Shown piece by piece: positions 35,307-46,660 of a DNA stretch of 64,000 bases; position 1 is the first letter of the stretch; every line of letters starts with the position of its first letter. This stretch comes from Bemisia tabaci. Taxonomy: Eukaryota > Arthropoda > Insecta > Hemiptera > Aleyrodidae. Where the stretch lies: the NCBI RefSeq assembly GCF_918797505.1, contig NC_092797.1, positions 34,051,372 through 34,115,371 of the forward strand, written 5' to 3'. A model generated the notes under the pieces. The model was given only the letters and a program-made list of their open reading frames with translations, did no database searches and had not been told where the DNA came from. A program made the translations under genes and the position numbers.

Positions 35307-37814
35307 GTAATTAATGTCAATTTTTTTCTTCTAAGGTCAAATCCAACTACTGAAAATTCTATCTGTCACCATGAGAATATTATAGATAATCACAACTATA
35401 CCAAATTTGAATGGAGAGTTAATTTCAGTACTTTCAATGGTGCGAGATGTGCTCTATATGACATTTAGAAGAGGAAACCTAAACTAGAATTCTTAAATTC
35501 GCACATTGTCTAGAGGTCCATTTGTCTAGCCACTAGGTAGCTTTGCACTAATATGCAAGTTTTTTTCAAAGCTGGCGCAGCTTGTAATAGCTCTTCACAG
35601 TCGTTACTCTGAGAGCCATTTGTTTTACACACTGTCTTGTCTGATCATGCTCAAAGAAGTCTACATCTTATCATGAAATTTTTGACTGGTTTAGAAAGAT
35701 TCCGATTCTAGAAAACTGTTTTTGGACTTGAGTCACAAATTCTATTGAAATCATCTCTGATTTCTTACACTAACTTTTTGATATTATTCTCTGGTTAGAT
35801 TGGCAGATAGCATTTAAGGTAGTTTTGGCATTTCATTCCCAATGACAGTCATTGATAAACTCACCATGATTTTTTGAAGTGCACCCTTGAGTTTTTTTTT
35901 TACTTTTTTATCTTTCTCTCCCTCTCTCTTCTCCAAGTAATGTGTTATTTTAAGAAAGAAGCACTTTTCTTTTCACCTTTGCGAGAGCCCCCACCATTAA
36001 TAAAGAGAACCAAAAGTTAACACGATCTCAGCAAAACATGTTCAGCTGCTTAAACTAATTTTATTGCACACTCTTATCCCTCAGTTATTGCTGTAATTCA
36101 ATGAAACCAAAGAGACATTTTCATATTGACGGAGAAACTGCAAAAATGCATATCTCGGTTTTCAGTGTTGCAGACTTTCTGTTATACTTGATTTTCTAAA
36201 TGGGAAACTACCAAATGTCATTTTTTGAAATTTCCGGTGACTCTAATTCTCTACGTAAAGAATATTCCGTGAAAGTTTCAAGCCATGATGCTGGTTTCGT
36301 CTCCTTTTAAACAATAAAATAGGAGCTGAGATATTGAAACACTGCAAATGAGATGAACATTTTTGAAGTTTCACCATCGATATGTCCTATGAGGTGAATA
36401 GTGAATATCAGATTTTGCACTCTTTGTAATTTTTAAGCGATTTTGGGTAACTCTACTCCCATTCAACCATTGCTGAAAGTTTACCATAATCTTGTCCAAC
36501 ATTCCCATGTAGCACTTGCCACTCCCTCCCTCCACGCAGGAGTATGACATTTAGGGGTAGACCCTATAAAAAGTAATCTTACAAGCAAAATGCACACTAG
36601 ATGTAGTCAAAGATAGGTTTTTAAAAAGGGGGGAGGTACATTTTTGATAAGCTAGAACTGCATGTAAGTTCAATAAAAGTAGGGTGAGGTAGGTTTTGCA
36701 TGACCATATTTTTCCTTTTTTCTTAAATCTATAAGAAAAGTAAGCCACATGAATCAGAGCTGCTTCATGAGTATACTCCTTTTTTCTCCTACTGTATCAA
36801 TACGAAATTGATACTGATTGTAGACTGGAATGAATCAGGAATAAATTGTATATTAGGACAGGAAGTATTGCTTTAAATAGCATTTAGCTTTTGCCCTATT
36901 TGCCAAGGATGGATTTTCTCATGGTACTTCCCCCCTTCCTTTTTTTTTGGTCTAAATTACAACTATACTGTAAGAGTTAGGAACCTTTCAGCGTGAAATT
37001 CTTTGAAGTTTGAAAATTCAAGGATGAAGATTTTATGTTCAATCGGATCCATTTCCCTTACCTCATTATTCAAGGGATCTTAGAAAAAAAAATTGATAAT
37101 GGGAAATATCCACAATGCCGTACAATGAGAAATTTTATGAATAAAGTTCTTGCTGATTCAAAACCTCAATTTCAATTCCCTTGAATTAAATCAGTTATCA
37201 AATAGCTTCAATAAACTTGAAAATTGGCAAAGAACCCTCACATAACTACTTAACTTTTTTAGTAACTAATGTAGTCCTATCAATCAAATATTCTATTCAT
37301 GTTATCATCTTAAAAATTTCTTATTGATTGATTGATCTTCAAAATGAAGTATTGTTCCTTCTCTCTATGTTTCTAAATTATTTCAGCCCAACTCCATTTT
37401 CTGGTTGGAATGAGCACTGAAGAAAGATGACAGTTGGTTTATCAAATTGAAGCACTTCATCCAGAAAATTAATATCTAAGTGCAAACTCATGCCTTTTTC
37501 TCCTCACGGAAGGGCAGTATTTTTTGTCCAGCGCAAGTGCACTGCTCCAAAGCTTACCTGCATGGAGTGAATTTTTTTTCTATTTGGCACCAAAATCACT
37601 CTTCTTTAAAAGAAACAGTGACACAGACTGTTCAATGATCGGCTGGGAAACATCATTAATTTTCTGCTTAACTCACCTCTTCACGGTTTGAAATTTATTG
37701 ATTGTAGACAGCACCTAACAGCAGCATTGGTGGACGGGACTCTGCAAGTGTGGCAAAACCATTTTTGAACAAAGAAGAATCATGTGCTAAAAGCGTTTTT
37801 TCTTTTTATCCTAG

Positions 37815-40800
37815 ATGATTCAGTTATTGAATATTTTCCAATTTCGGATCACCTGACTAAAATCCGAGTCCACAGATCCAGACGCAGTCAACCAATTGAG
37901 CCTCTGAGGGAAATCATCTGCTATCCAGTAACATCTATCGAGCATTCCAACATACAGCCTGTTTTTTCTCAGTTCAAACGTTCGGCACCTCCTGCATCTA
38001 TTGCTGTTAAAAAATCATCGGAGCCTCCGTCTCCACCAAAACGACAATCATCCAGGAGGAATTCTATGTTACAATTAGTATCGAAGATTTCCGTGAGCCC
38101 ACCAAAATCAAAAACCAAACTTGCAAGGTCTTCATCAGGCATTGAAGTTGATTCGAATGTTGAGTATTTGAAAGAGAGGTTGCAACATAAATTGGGCGTC
38201 CCAAAGGAAAGCCAGAAGAAGTCACCTTCATCTGATTTTAAAAAAAGTCAGAAAATTATCACCTCATGTCTTAATTTCTCCAGAAGTCTACCGTCGCGAC
38301 AGAAGTCAATTAGCCCTGGTGCCAAAAGAACTGTGACCAAACCTCTCTCAAAAACGGCAAGTCTCTCAGACGGTCCTCTGAGTAAGGTAACGCACAGTTC
38401 ATTAAGATCTCGGAAAGATCAACAAGAAGCCAGCTCAAAAAAGCTGTATGCATCACTAGACTTAAAATCACCAGCAGAAGTCAGCAAGGTTCTCAATCGC
38501 AATTATATTACAGATCAAAGGGAAAGAGCGCTCAGAAATTCCAGCAAATATCCTCCTGGAACTGTTGTCCGTAGCTCAACAACTTATTATAATTCTAATA
38601 ACCCGTCAAAATTAAACCAAGATAAAGCATTGAAAGTTACTGTGGCTATCTCTGCTAAAGGAAGAGAGCTATTGAAACCGACTACTGTGTCCAGCATAGA
38701 ATCTAGAAGTGAGATGAAATCCTTGTGTCCCAAGAAAACAGCAAGCAACATTATTTTGAGCTCAAGAAGTTCTGTAAGTTCCAAAAGTTGTGTAGAAAAA
38801 TCTAAAGTTTCTGCTAAAAACAGCGAACGGAAGAGAACTGTTGTGAGCAAAGAAGTCGTCAAGATCACTTCAAGTCCAAGCCCTCCCGCTTCTCAGTCAC
38901 CTGATAAAAGTTGGTCCTCCCCCTCTGTTGCGCCGAAAATAAAAGTCGAAAAATGTGACACCCCAGAGCCCACAGCCAAGAAACGGTTCAAAGGGAAAGC
39001 AGACGTTTCAAAGCAGCAAAGTAGTGCAGAAATCTTAGCTGAAAAGCAATCCCTTCTCAAATCAACAACTGATAAACATTCCAGGAGCAAAAGCCCTAAA
39101 AATGGAAAAAAGAAAGTGCGAAAGGTTAAAAGTGACACAGAATCTCAAGCCGAAGATGGCAAAACCAAGAAAAATGAAGGTGCCGCTAATAACTCCATTC
39201 ATTCTATAGACATCAAAATTGTCCAAACTCGGCCTCCAAGTGTTTCGAATGAGCCTGTTGCTTTCAGTGATCTCTCAAATGATCTGAAACATTCATCTCT
39301 TCAGTGTGAATCGGTTCAAAATGCTCCGCTGCGTGTAGCAATATCTCCAACGCCCTCTAGCATTGGATCCATCTATCGCTCACCTTCTGTGATAGAAAGA
39401 ACGAGAAGCTTGTATAAGGAGGAGAACAAGATTAGTTACAAATCGGAACCATCTCTGAGACTTCTAAACATTTATTTAGCTCACAAAAAACCAGTCTCCG
39501 AATCAAAATTCAAAAGCTTAGACCAAGATTTAAGATCCAAGATAAGCAGTCGCTCTTTGAGCCCAAGTTATTCTTTTCGACGAGCTGAATTTTTGGACAA
39601 AATTGAAAAATTTGATGTAGATAATGTATGGTCACGGGCAGGTTCGCGATCATATTTCCGCCATGAAAGCCCTCCAGTGTTGAAAGGCAGGTCCTCCAGT
39701 GAACCGCCTATGTCTTCTCCATCTGATGATAATGATTCAAATGCCCCCAGTCCTCTTTGCTGTGGACTAAAAAGTGCTTTGCTTACTTCCGATCGATTAA
39801 GCTCATCTCATTCTCGATCACCATCTTCTCGTCGAATTCAAAGTGCCAAATCATCCGTGAAGTGTTCAGATGCTGAGTCAGAATCCCTCAACAAGAAGGC
39901 CGGAGCCAAAAAGTTACAAAAGAGTCCTCTCCAAGAGAAACATTTTAGAAATATCAAAAGCCTCAGCTCATCGAGTTTGTCTCAGCTAAATGACTACACT
40001 GATTATCAAGCCTATGTTCTGGAGCTCATGCATTCGACTAAAAAGTGCGAAAGGTTTAAAGAACTGCACAAGTTTTATAAAAATCTCGAAAGACTAGGCC
40101 AGCTTGAACAAACTGCCTCCAATAACGACTTGAGACCCAGATTGAAGAATGAAGAAATTATCGATTTTGACCGGTGGCAGAGCTTAAGAAAGAAAGAAAA
40201 AGCAGAAGAAGAGTTGAAAGCGTTGTACCGAAGGCTCAAAGAGGATCAAAAAGAAAAAGACTTGGTCTTCCAGCCAAAGGACATCGACTCTTTTCGATGG
40301 AAAATTGATAGAGATAGAGGACTAAAAAGTCGTGAAAAATCAGTGGAAGACATTAAACAGCAGTTCTATAAAATGAACAGAGAAAGGAGCCTTTCAAAAA
40401 GTGGAAGTTTTTCAATAGAGAGAGATACTTACAAACCTTTATGGAGAGGATCCTCTGTTGTTGATCTAGCTAGTAGTCTGGCTTCCTCAACAAGTTCTCG
40501 CCATGGAAGGCCCGTGTCTCAAGTTGAAAGATCTGCATCCACCATTCCAAGACCGTCAAGCATGAAGTACGGTAAATATATTGGATCAAGACTCTGGAGT
40601 AGCTTGTCTATGGATCAGGTCAATGCATTGAAATCTCAACTGAATGAAATATACAGCACTGTCTCTAGCTTAAAGAGAGAGCGCATAAATAAAATGTTAC
40701 AAAATCGGGTGAACAAAGGTAAAGAAAATTATGAAATTGAAGTCACAGCAGTGAAAAAACCAACTCAATCTTTTCCTGAGCCTCAAGACAGTGTTTTGCA

Positions 40801-42605
40801 TGTTCGTTGCAATTCTCTCTTAACTCGAGACCAAACTTATTCCCCTTTGGTTCGAAAAAAAGAAAGCAAGCGAAGTGAGTGCATGAAATCTAACTCTATC
40901 GGCTCCATTCCCAGTTGGAAAAGTGCAGGTGAAAAACCTTTTTTATCGGAGACAGACAAGAAAAAAATATCAATGAAACTCAGCCATGAAGTTTTGGATA
41001 GAGTTACGAAAAAAAATAGTATGAAGAAAAAACGACACTCAGGCAGCTTAGTCATACCCAGAGAAACTTTGGGAGCAGTTGCGTCTATCAAAAGCTATAA
41101 AAAAGTGCCATCTGCAGGTTGCTCTATATCTTCCGTTTCCTCTCCGAGAACTTGTTACTCCATGGAAATTTCAGATTTGGAGAGTCAGCACTGCGCAACC
41201 ACCGAGGATAATCAAAATAATTATATGCTAGTTTTGAAACCCAGTCATGATCAAGAAATTTGTAAAGAATCAAAAATGCATGTTGAATCTCATGCAGGAA
41301 CTCATGTTGTATCAAATTCTGAAACAGAGAGTGGTAGCTCAGATGCCTCCACAGTTATTCATTTGGGTAATCGTGAAAATGTCGAGAAAGCTAAAAGTCA
41401 TTCGCCTGACAGTGGGAACCTGCTGAAAACTTATTTAAATGTCGAAGAATCAAGCAGCCGGAGTATCCATCTGGACTCAGGTAACTCCGTGGTTTGCAGG
41501 AAGGAAAAAACAAAAGAAAATAGGAATGTATGCCCATCTCAATCTTTTGCAGATTTTAAAGAGATTTTTGGCGAAAGACAATTATATCAGAATTATCCTC
41601 CTCGATCCCCAACTCAATCAATTACTTCCTTATCAGATGCTGCACGTCCTAAATCCTTGCCAACTGTCAGCAGCGAAGAAAGTATCTTTAGATCTAGAAG
41701 CACCACTCCTGATCCGATGAAATACTATCGCGCATATTTGAATATGGTCAAATCAGGAGATGTTAGAAAACTAAGAGACCGATTTGAAAGTTTAGATGAA
41801 CTGGACAGCCATTGCTCATCATCATGGGTGTCATTGAAAAGATTCCAAAGCGATCCAGAGCTCACACGCAATATGTTATCCCAAAGTGACAGATGTAGAT
41901 CTCATAGTGTGAGAGACTGTGAAAGTGGAGATGTACAGTTCTTGAGAAATAAGTATGAAACCATCACCAATCCAAGGCGGCAAAGAACAAGGTATAGACC
42001 GATATCTCCTAAAAGCTTGATGAGGAATCGCTACATGCCACATATCAATATAATAAGTAAATCTGCATCCTTACAGGCTAAATCTCGTCCAACTATAGCC
42101 CAGCGACCCTACCGGACAACTGAAATAAAGTTACCGCCAGGGGCTGTTGATCGAATAAGACGCATGTTTGAAAAGAAGCCATCATTGAGTAATGTTTCAT
42201 TAATGGGTCAAATGTACACCTCAGCCCCGAATATTCGAGAACTGAACGAAATAGCACCGTATCTTGAATGTCAGTGGATAGCTCATCAGCATCCTGATCC
42301 GACGTATCATGCCAGATCATTGTCTTCGCCAGACACAGACTCGAAGCACAGCCCTATGTATTCATTGAAACCTAGACCACAGTCAGCCTCCCCAACTCGG
42401 AAGAGACAATTATCAATCTTGAAGCAATCAAAGGACATGTTTGCTCAGCAAAAATTCGATCCTTCAATCCATCAGCCAACATTCCGGTATCAGCCACCTA
42501 CACCAGAGTATTCTCCTCGATTGAACAGTAGATTCCGGCACTGGAGAAATGATCCTCACTTTTGGTGCAAGTACTTCCATTCCAAACCAACTGTCACTTT
42601 CAAAG
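37815..42605 (+). CDS. CAP: CAP giant exon (about 1,597 codons)
   Basis: Open for 4,791 bases from acceptor TTTTTATCCTAG|ATGATT to donor TTCAAAG|GTGCCT; phase 1 to phase 1. The in-frame ATG at 37784 lies in intron and is not the start. It opens with DDSVIEYFPISDHLTKIRV, then about 700 residues of Ser/Lys/Arg-rich disordered sequence. Predicted ordered islands follow: YQAYVLELMHSTKKCERFKE with FKELHKFYKNLERLGQLEQ (about 40003-40110); a charged coiled-coil-like stretch from EEIIDFDRWQSLRKKEKAEEE to KSREKSVEDIKQQF (40150-40365); SLSMDQVNALKSQLNEIYS (about 40605-40660); MKYYRAYLNMVKSGDVRKLRDR (about 41717-41785); and PGAVDRIRRMFEKKPSLSN with YLECQWIAHQHPD (about 42137-42300). It ends with RFRHWRNDPHFWCKYFHSKP. 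The role would be scaffolding between the SoHo region and the SH3 domains at adhesion and muscle-attachment sites, as known for CAP. Skipping the exon would keep frame and give a compact adaptor. Confidence 0.9.
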
Positions 42606-44272
42606 GTGCCTATTTTATCTTACCATTTTATTAACTTTACAAGTCTTTATCTCAATATCTATCTCTCAGTGTAATTGCAAAACGAACTCACAAAAACCTA
42701 ATTCATTTAAATCTGTGTCATGCAAAATCTGCCTTACATCAATTAGATAGTTATCAACAGCTCATCAATAAGTAGGTCAATTTTCCCTTAAAACCAAGAA
42801 CATACATGGATTTGATGAGTTTTTGATTCTGTTAGATACTTGTTGAATTTTCAAGTTACCTGTCCATCAAAAATTGACCTCTCCAAAATTTCTCTCTGGA
42901 AGGCTGTTCATTAGGTGCCCCCTGCAATACATTTTCCCGTGAGAGTTGAATACATCAATGTCTCTTACTTCATCGGGTTTTTTATGCAGCCATTTAGACA
43001 TAGATTCCTTGGAATCAATATTCTTCCCAACCCCTCCTCGCCTTGGATGGTCTGTAGATCCTTGAATTCAATTTTTATTTTGTGGGCTTGGAGTATCCAA
43101 TTTACAATTTGTCTCTGAGAAGTATCATAATGGACCACTAGACAAGGTACGAATTTAAGTGATCTGATACATGTTTTTTAACCAGAATTTTACGTAGAAT
43201 ACGATTCACACAACGAAAATTACTGAAACCAACTCCCGACGAAGATATTAACGTTTTTATCTCACATTGGTTACGAGGAATTTGAACTGCCCGCTCACAA
43301 GAAACTCAAAGCTCTACGTGAGTCAAATCGCGTACTACAACGGTTTCAGCAAGCTTCTCAATCGAGCAATGTTCATTTCCCACCATGTGTTGTTCAAACT
43401 ATCAGCAATTTGCTATTGCTGAGCCAAAGCTTCAAGATTGAGGTTGCCAGATTTTTATATCACAGAGACTGTCATGATAACGTTTAGCTCACGACGTGAA
43501 TCACGTAGAGCATTGAGTTTTCATGAGCGGGTGGTTTGAATTCACGCATCATGAATCATTAAATATCTTCGTAAGGAGTTGATTTCGGTAATTTTCGTTG
43601 TGCGCATCGTGTTCTTCGTGAAATTTTAGTTACGAAACATGTATCAGAATGCTGAAATTCGTGCCTTGTCTAGTGGTCCATTCCGTATTGAAATAGGAAG
43701 AATAATATTCTTCAATTTTTAATTTTATCCATAGGTAAACGTATAATGTAACCAGTAGAATCCGATTTTTAATTCTATTCTATTCTTTTAATAGTTTACG
43801 CTTCTAAAGCTTGTTATCATTCTGGAAGGTATCACGATATTTTTCCTTTGAGGGAGTAATTTATTGCTCAAATCAAATTTTTTAAAAATTGATTTGAAAA
43901 ATCGCAGGATAGTCTCATTGCCTACATTCCATCTTTTCCCCTTTCGTGACTGAATGAATCTCTCAAGTCAGTCCGTCTCACCTTCAAACTTGAAACTTCA
44001 CTTTACTGTGGTGCAAGGAGGCGCTGAATCAAATTTTAAGTCTAGGCTTCTTCTAGCATTGTCAACGAAATTCAGATAGACTTACTTGGTGCCTGTTAGG
44101 CTTTGGCACCCTATTTTTTCAACGATATAAATCTATTTGCACAGTAGACTTTTATTTTCTTTTGAAAAAATTGTTTCACATTATGTGCCTACTTTAAGCT
44201 TCAGTATTATTTAGCAACATGGTATCGTGATGTAAGCTTTTTAATTGTCATGCATGATGTATCTTTCTATAG
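42606..44272 (+). other. CAP intron with one foldback element
   Basis: Between the giant exon and the exon at 44273. It holds the 550-bp foldback at 43131-43680; the rest is AT-rich with no supported feature. Confidence 0.6.
43131..43680. mobile_element. 550-bp foldback, TGGACCACTAGACAAGG ends
   Basis: Ends TGGACCACTAGACAAGGTAC / GCCTTGTCTAGTGGTCCA; arms of about 190 bases with CACAACGAAAATTACTGAAA against TTTCGGTAATTTTCGTTGTG. No coding capacity. I associate this family with whitefly genomic DNA, from memory and unverified. Confidence 0.88.
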
Positions 44273-44341
44273 AACCTGTTTTAAGAGAGGTCCCCTCTTC
44301 GCCTTCCTCATCTCCATTCTACTCGTATGAGCCACAGCCAG
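44273..44341 (+). CDS. CAP: CAP exon, PFYSYEPQPG, 69 bases
   Basis: Acceptor TCTTTCTATAG|AACCTG, donor CCAG|GTAAAC; phase 1 to phase 1, 23 codons: EPVLREVPSSPSSSPFYSYE, then PQP and a g overhang. It follows the giant exon in frame and can be skipped. It is the last CAP exon I can support before the window ends. The SH3 domains expected C-terminally were not found between here and 64,000. Confidence 0.78.
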
Positions 44342-44967
44342 GTAAACACAGAAAAAATCTGTCTTATTTTGAGTAATGTGAGGGTGCTGATTCAAATGTT
44401 TTTGCGACACTAACCTCCGACAGTTTATTTTTTATCTCTTACATTTTCGTTCTGTCTTTCATGCAGTCTTCATTTTCTTTTCCGGGTCGTCTTAATTTGC
44501 GTCGAGAAGCTTCATTCTCATCTCATTTGTGCGCTTCATATTTTGTCTGCTATACATATTTTGTCTATGACAGTTGCTCGCAACTTTTAAAGGTGGCATT
44601 TCATGATTTGTGCTGATGTGTTAAACTTTCATGTGTTTGCATCTAACCAGTCAATGTTTTTCGCATTTATGGAAATACCTTGTCTTGAAAAAAAGGTGGT
44701 TTACCAAAGTTCAGATACAAATATTGTCTGGAAGTTTTGTGTGGACTGATATTATCATTCATGTTCTTTTTTCGTTTCTCTGTTCAATTGGATGTATGCT
44801 GTCTTGACTAATCCTTCTTGAGCGAAGCTTGTTGAGTCTTTACAAATTCTAAATATGGTTCCAGAGGGTTTTGATGTCCTCAAATTGAATTTTTGCATTT
44901 TTCAACTAACGAATGCATAATTTCTTTCTTCCTTTTCTCTTTTCCTAACACCGTAATCACAATTCAG

Positions 44968-45008
44968 ATTTTTCTTTCGCTGAAAACCAGCCGAAGTTTT
45001 TGACATGA
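44968..45008 (+). CDS. Possible alternative CAP terminal exon (weak)
   Basis: After an acceptor-like CACAATTCAG, joining to the g overhang of 44341 gives the in-frame peptide DFSFAENQPKFLT followed by TGA. If used, it would end the protein before the SH3 domains. The pyrimidine tract is poor and nothing else supports it; it could equally be intron. Confidence 0.18.
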
Positions 45009-45539
45009 GTATTCTCTAAAATTTAAAATTATTCAATTCGTTTACTTTCCCACAGTAAGTATTTTTAACGCAAATACTCACAATGATCTGCAAAATTAAG
45101 TCTAATTGAACAACTCAAGGATTTCAGAATTGATGTAATTCTAGCAAATCTTTCGAGTTCTTGTGTAGACATCTAAATGAGGGAAACATAGCAGAACTTG
45201 AGTATCAGTAGGATCGGTAAAGTTTTTGACAAGATCTAAAATACACTTGGTTCTTATTCTCTTGCTTCAATAATGAAGTAATTGCACTGGACATAGTCAT
45301 TTTCTTTCCAAAATATCACCTGCAGAAAGGAAGACTGTTTTCTTCAGAGGTGTCCAACCGTTTTGTAACCAACGTAAAATGATACTTTTTAGTAAAATTG
45401 TTTACTCATGGGGGCTACGCATTCAGAGTACCCCTCGTCTCACTACTCCACTGGTTATGATGCTACTTTTGTAGAAATTCTCAATTTGGTTCCGGTTAAG
45501 ATACTGGCATTGCTAATATTTGTCTACCAAAATCGCAGA

Positions 45540-45960
45540 TAATTTTGTTTGTAATGTGATCTAAAACGTCTAATTTCAAGGGAAAATATTCATAATCAGA
45601 GTGTCTAGCATCAGGAAAACCCGGAAAATATTAGGAATTTTGGCCGATCAGGAAAAAATCAGGAAAATTGGAAAAATCGGACGTTTTGTCAGGAATTTTT
45701 CTTACGCGAATCTCCTCAGCAGAGAAAGTCTTACTGCTTTTTGCCTACCGTGCCAGGAGTCGAGAAAAATCAGGAAAATATCAGGAATTTTCAAAATGAA
45801 AAAATCAGGAATTTTTTATAAAATGTCAGGAAAATATCAGGATTTTTCAAAATTACAAAATACTAGACACCCTCATAATTCTCCTATAAAATAAACATTT
45901 TATCGAAGGAAATTTGGCAACTCTCGAATGATCATACGACGTTCTTACTTAGCACGGCAG
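45540..45960. mobile_element. Partial ACTGCCGTGCTAAGG MITE carrying a nested element
   Basis: The right end TTTGGCAACTCTCGAATGAT ... CTTAGCACGGCAG is clear (to 45960), as is an inner piece GGGAAAATATTCATAATC; the left end is eroded. The element at 45598-45873 is inserted inside. Confidence 0.65.
45598..45873. mobile_element. MITE with AG(A/G)GTGTCTAG ends, rich in CAGGAAAAT words
   Basis: Ends AGAGTGTCTAGCATCAGG and AATACTAGACACCCT; flanks CATAATC / CATAATT suggest a 7-8 bp target duplication with one mismatch. The interior repeats TCAGGAAAATATCAGGAATTT-like words in one direction. The open frame spanning it is an effect of those words. Confidence 0.75.
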
Positions 45961-46099
45961 CATCAGTTTTGTAGAAGCAACGATTCCTCCTTTTTATCCG
46001 TGGATATTAGGACTTAGGAGTCCTCGGATCCGAGTCCGTCAGACCATCGGGTTAATTGCAGTCAATGGTCGTTCAAGACCAGAACCATTATCCACCGCG

Positions 46100-46660
46100 G
46101 CTCGCGGCCGGTACCGTCGGTCCCCGGGGGGGGGGGGGGGGGGGCGTCGCGACGCTCCGCGGCGCACCACCTACAATACCTACAAACGATGCGCAAGTTA
46201 CTCGCGAAGACACCGTCTCACCTTACCTTACTTACTCCTCTTTTTTTTATGAATGGCGGGTCGGTTATGCTCCTCTAGTTTCGCCTCGGCGGCGTATCGT
46301 GGTTCCGCGGCGCCCCCCCCCCCTTCCCGGGCCACCTCGATCGTGCCGGAGCGCCCCCCTCACCCCCCCCCCCCCGCCCCCTAATCAACCTCCGTGGCCT
46401 CTATCGACTCAATTCAGCACATATCCCCCGTGTGATTCACTCGGTGAATTTGTTCCATTCAGTTTGAGATGAGTTGCGCGCGCATTTCGTGAGTCAGTTG
46501 CGTGTTTTCTCCCGCGGATCCGCTCTCCTTCGCGTCTAGTTTGTTTGGGTTTTTACGCCGACCAGTTCGACCCGACCCGCGCTCCGATTCGGTGCACTAG
46601 CGCCACACCACCGCGTCTCCATTTCGTCTTTGATTGTGCGTTTTTTATCCGCGTCTACTC
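46100..46660. promoter_or_regulatory. CpG-rich island, possible promoter
   Basis: GC- and CG-rich against an AT-rich background (CCGCGGCTCGCGGCCGGTAC; TTGCGCGCGCATTTCG), with a G run of about 17 (46126-46143) and C runs at about 46312 and 46363. ATTCAGTTTG at about 46458 resembles an arthropod initiator. No donor-linked ATG exon is convincing, so a transcription start is only inferred. Confidence 0.35.

Larger units (their letters stand above)
29222..37814 (+). other. CAP introns between the SoHo exon and the giant exon
   Basis: AT-rich introns surrounding the exons at 30456 to 35137. Recognisable inserts are a hairpin at 31456-31571 and a foldback at 34531-34960; a fragment at about 35490-35525 resembles the end of the 43131 element. 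The intron 35307-37814 shows no repeat family I recognise, but has an open, protein-like stretch just before the giant exon (37712-37783). Confidence 0.55.

Noticed and set aside
37784..37814. ATG at 37784 as the start of the 1,616-codon protein
   Set aside because: The first codons (MLKAFFLFIL) are the pyrimidine tract and acceptor of the intron; the exon starts at 37815 and joins 35306 in phase.
46056..46472. 138-codon Pro/Gly/Arg-rich frame
   Set aside because: Depends on a G run and several C runs in a CpG-rich region; no donor, acceptor or known motif.
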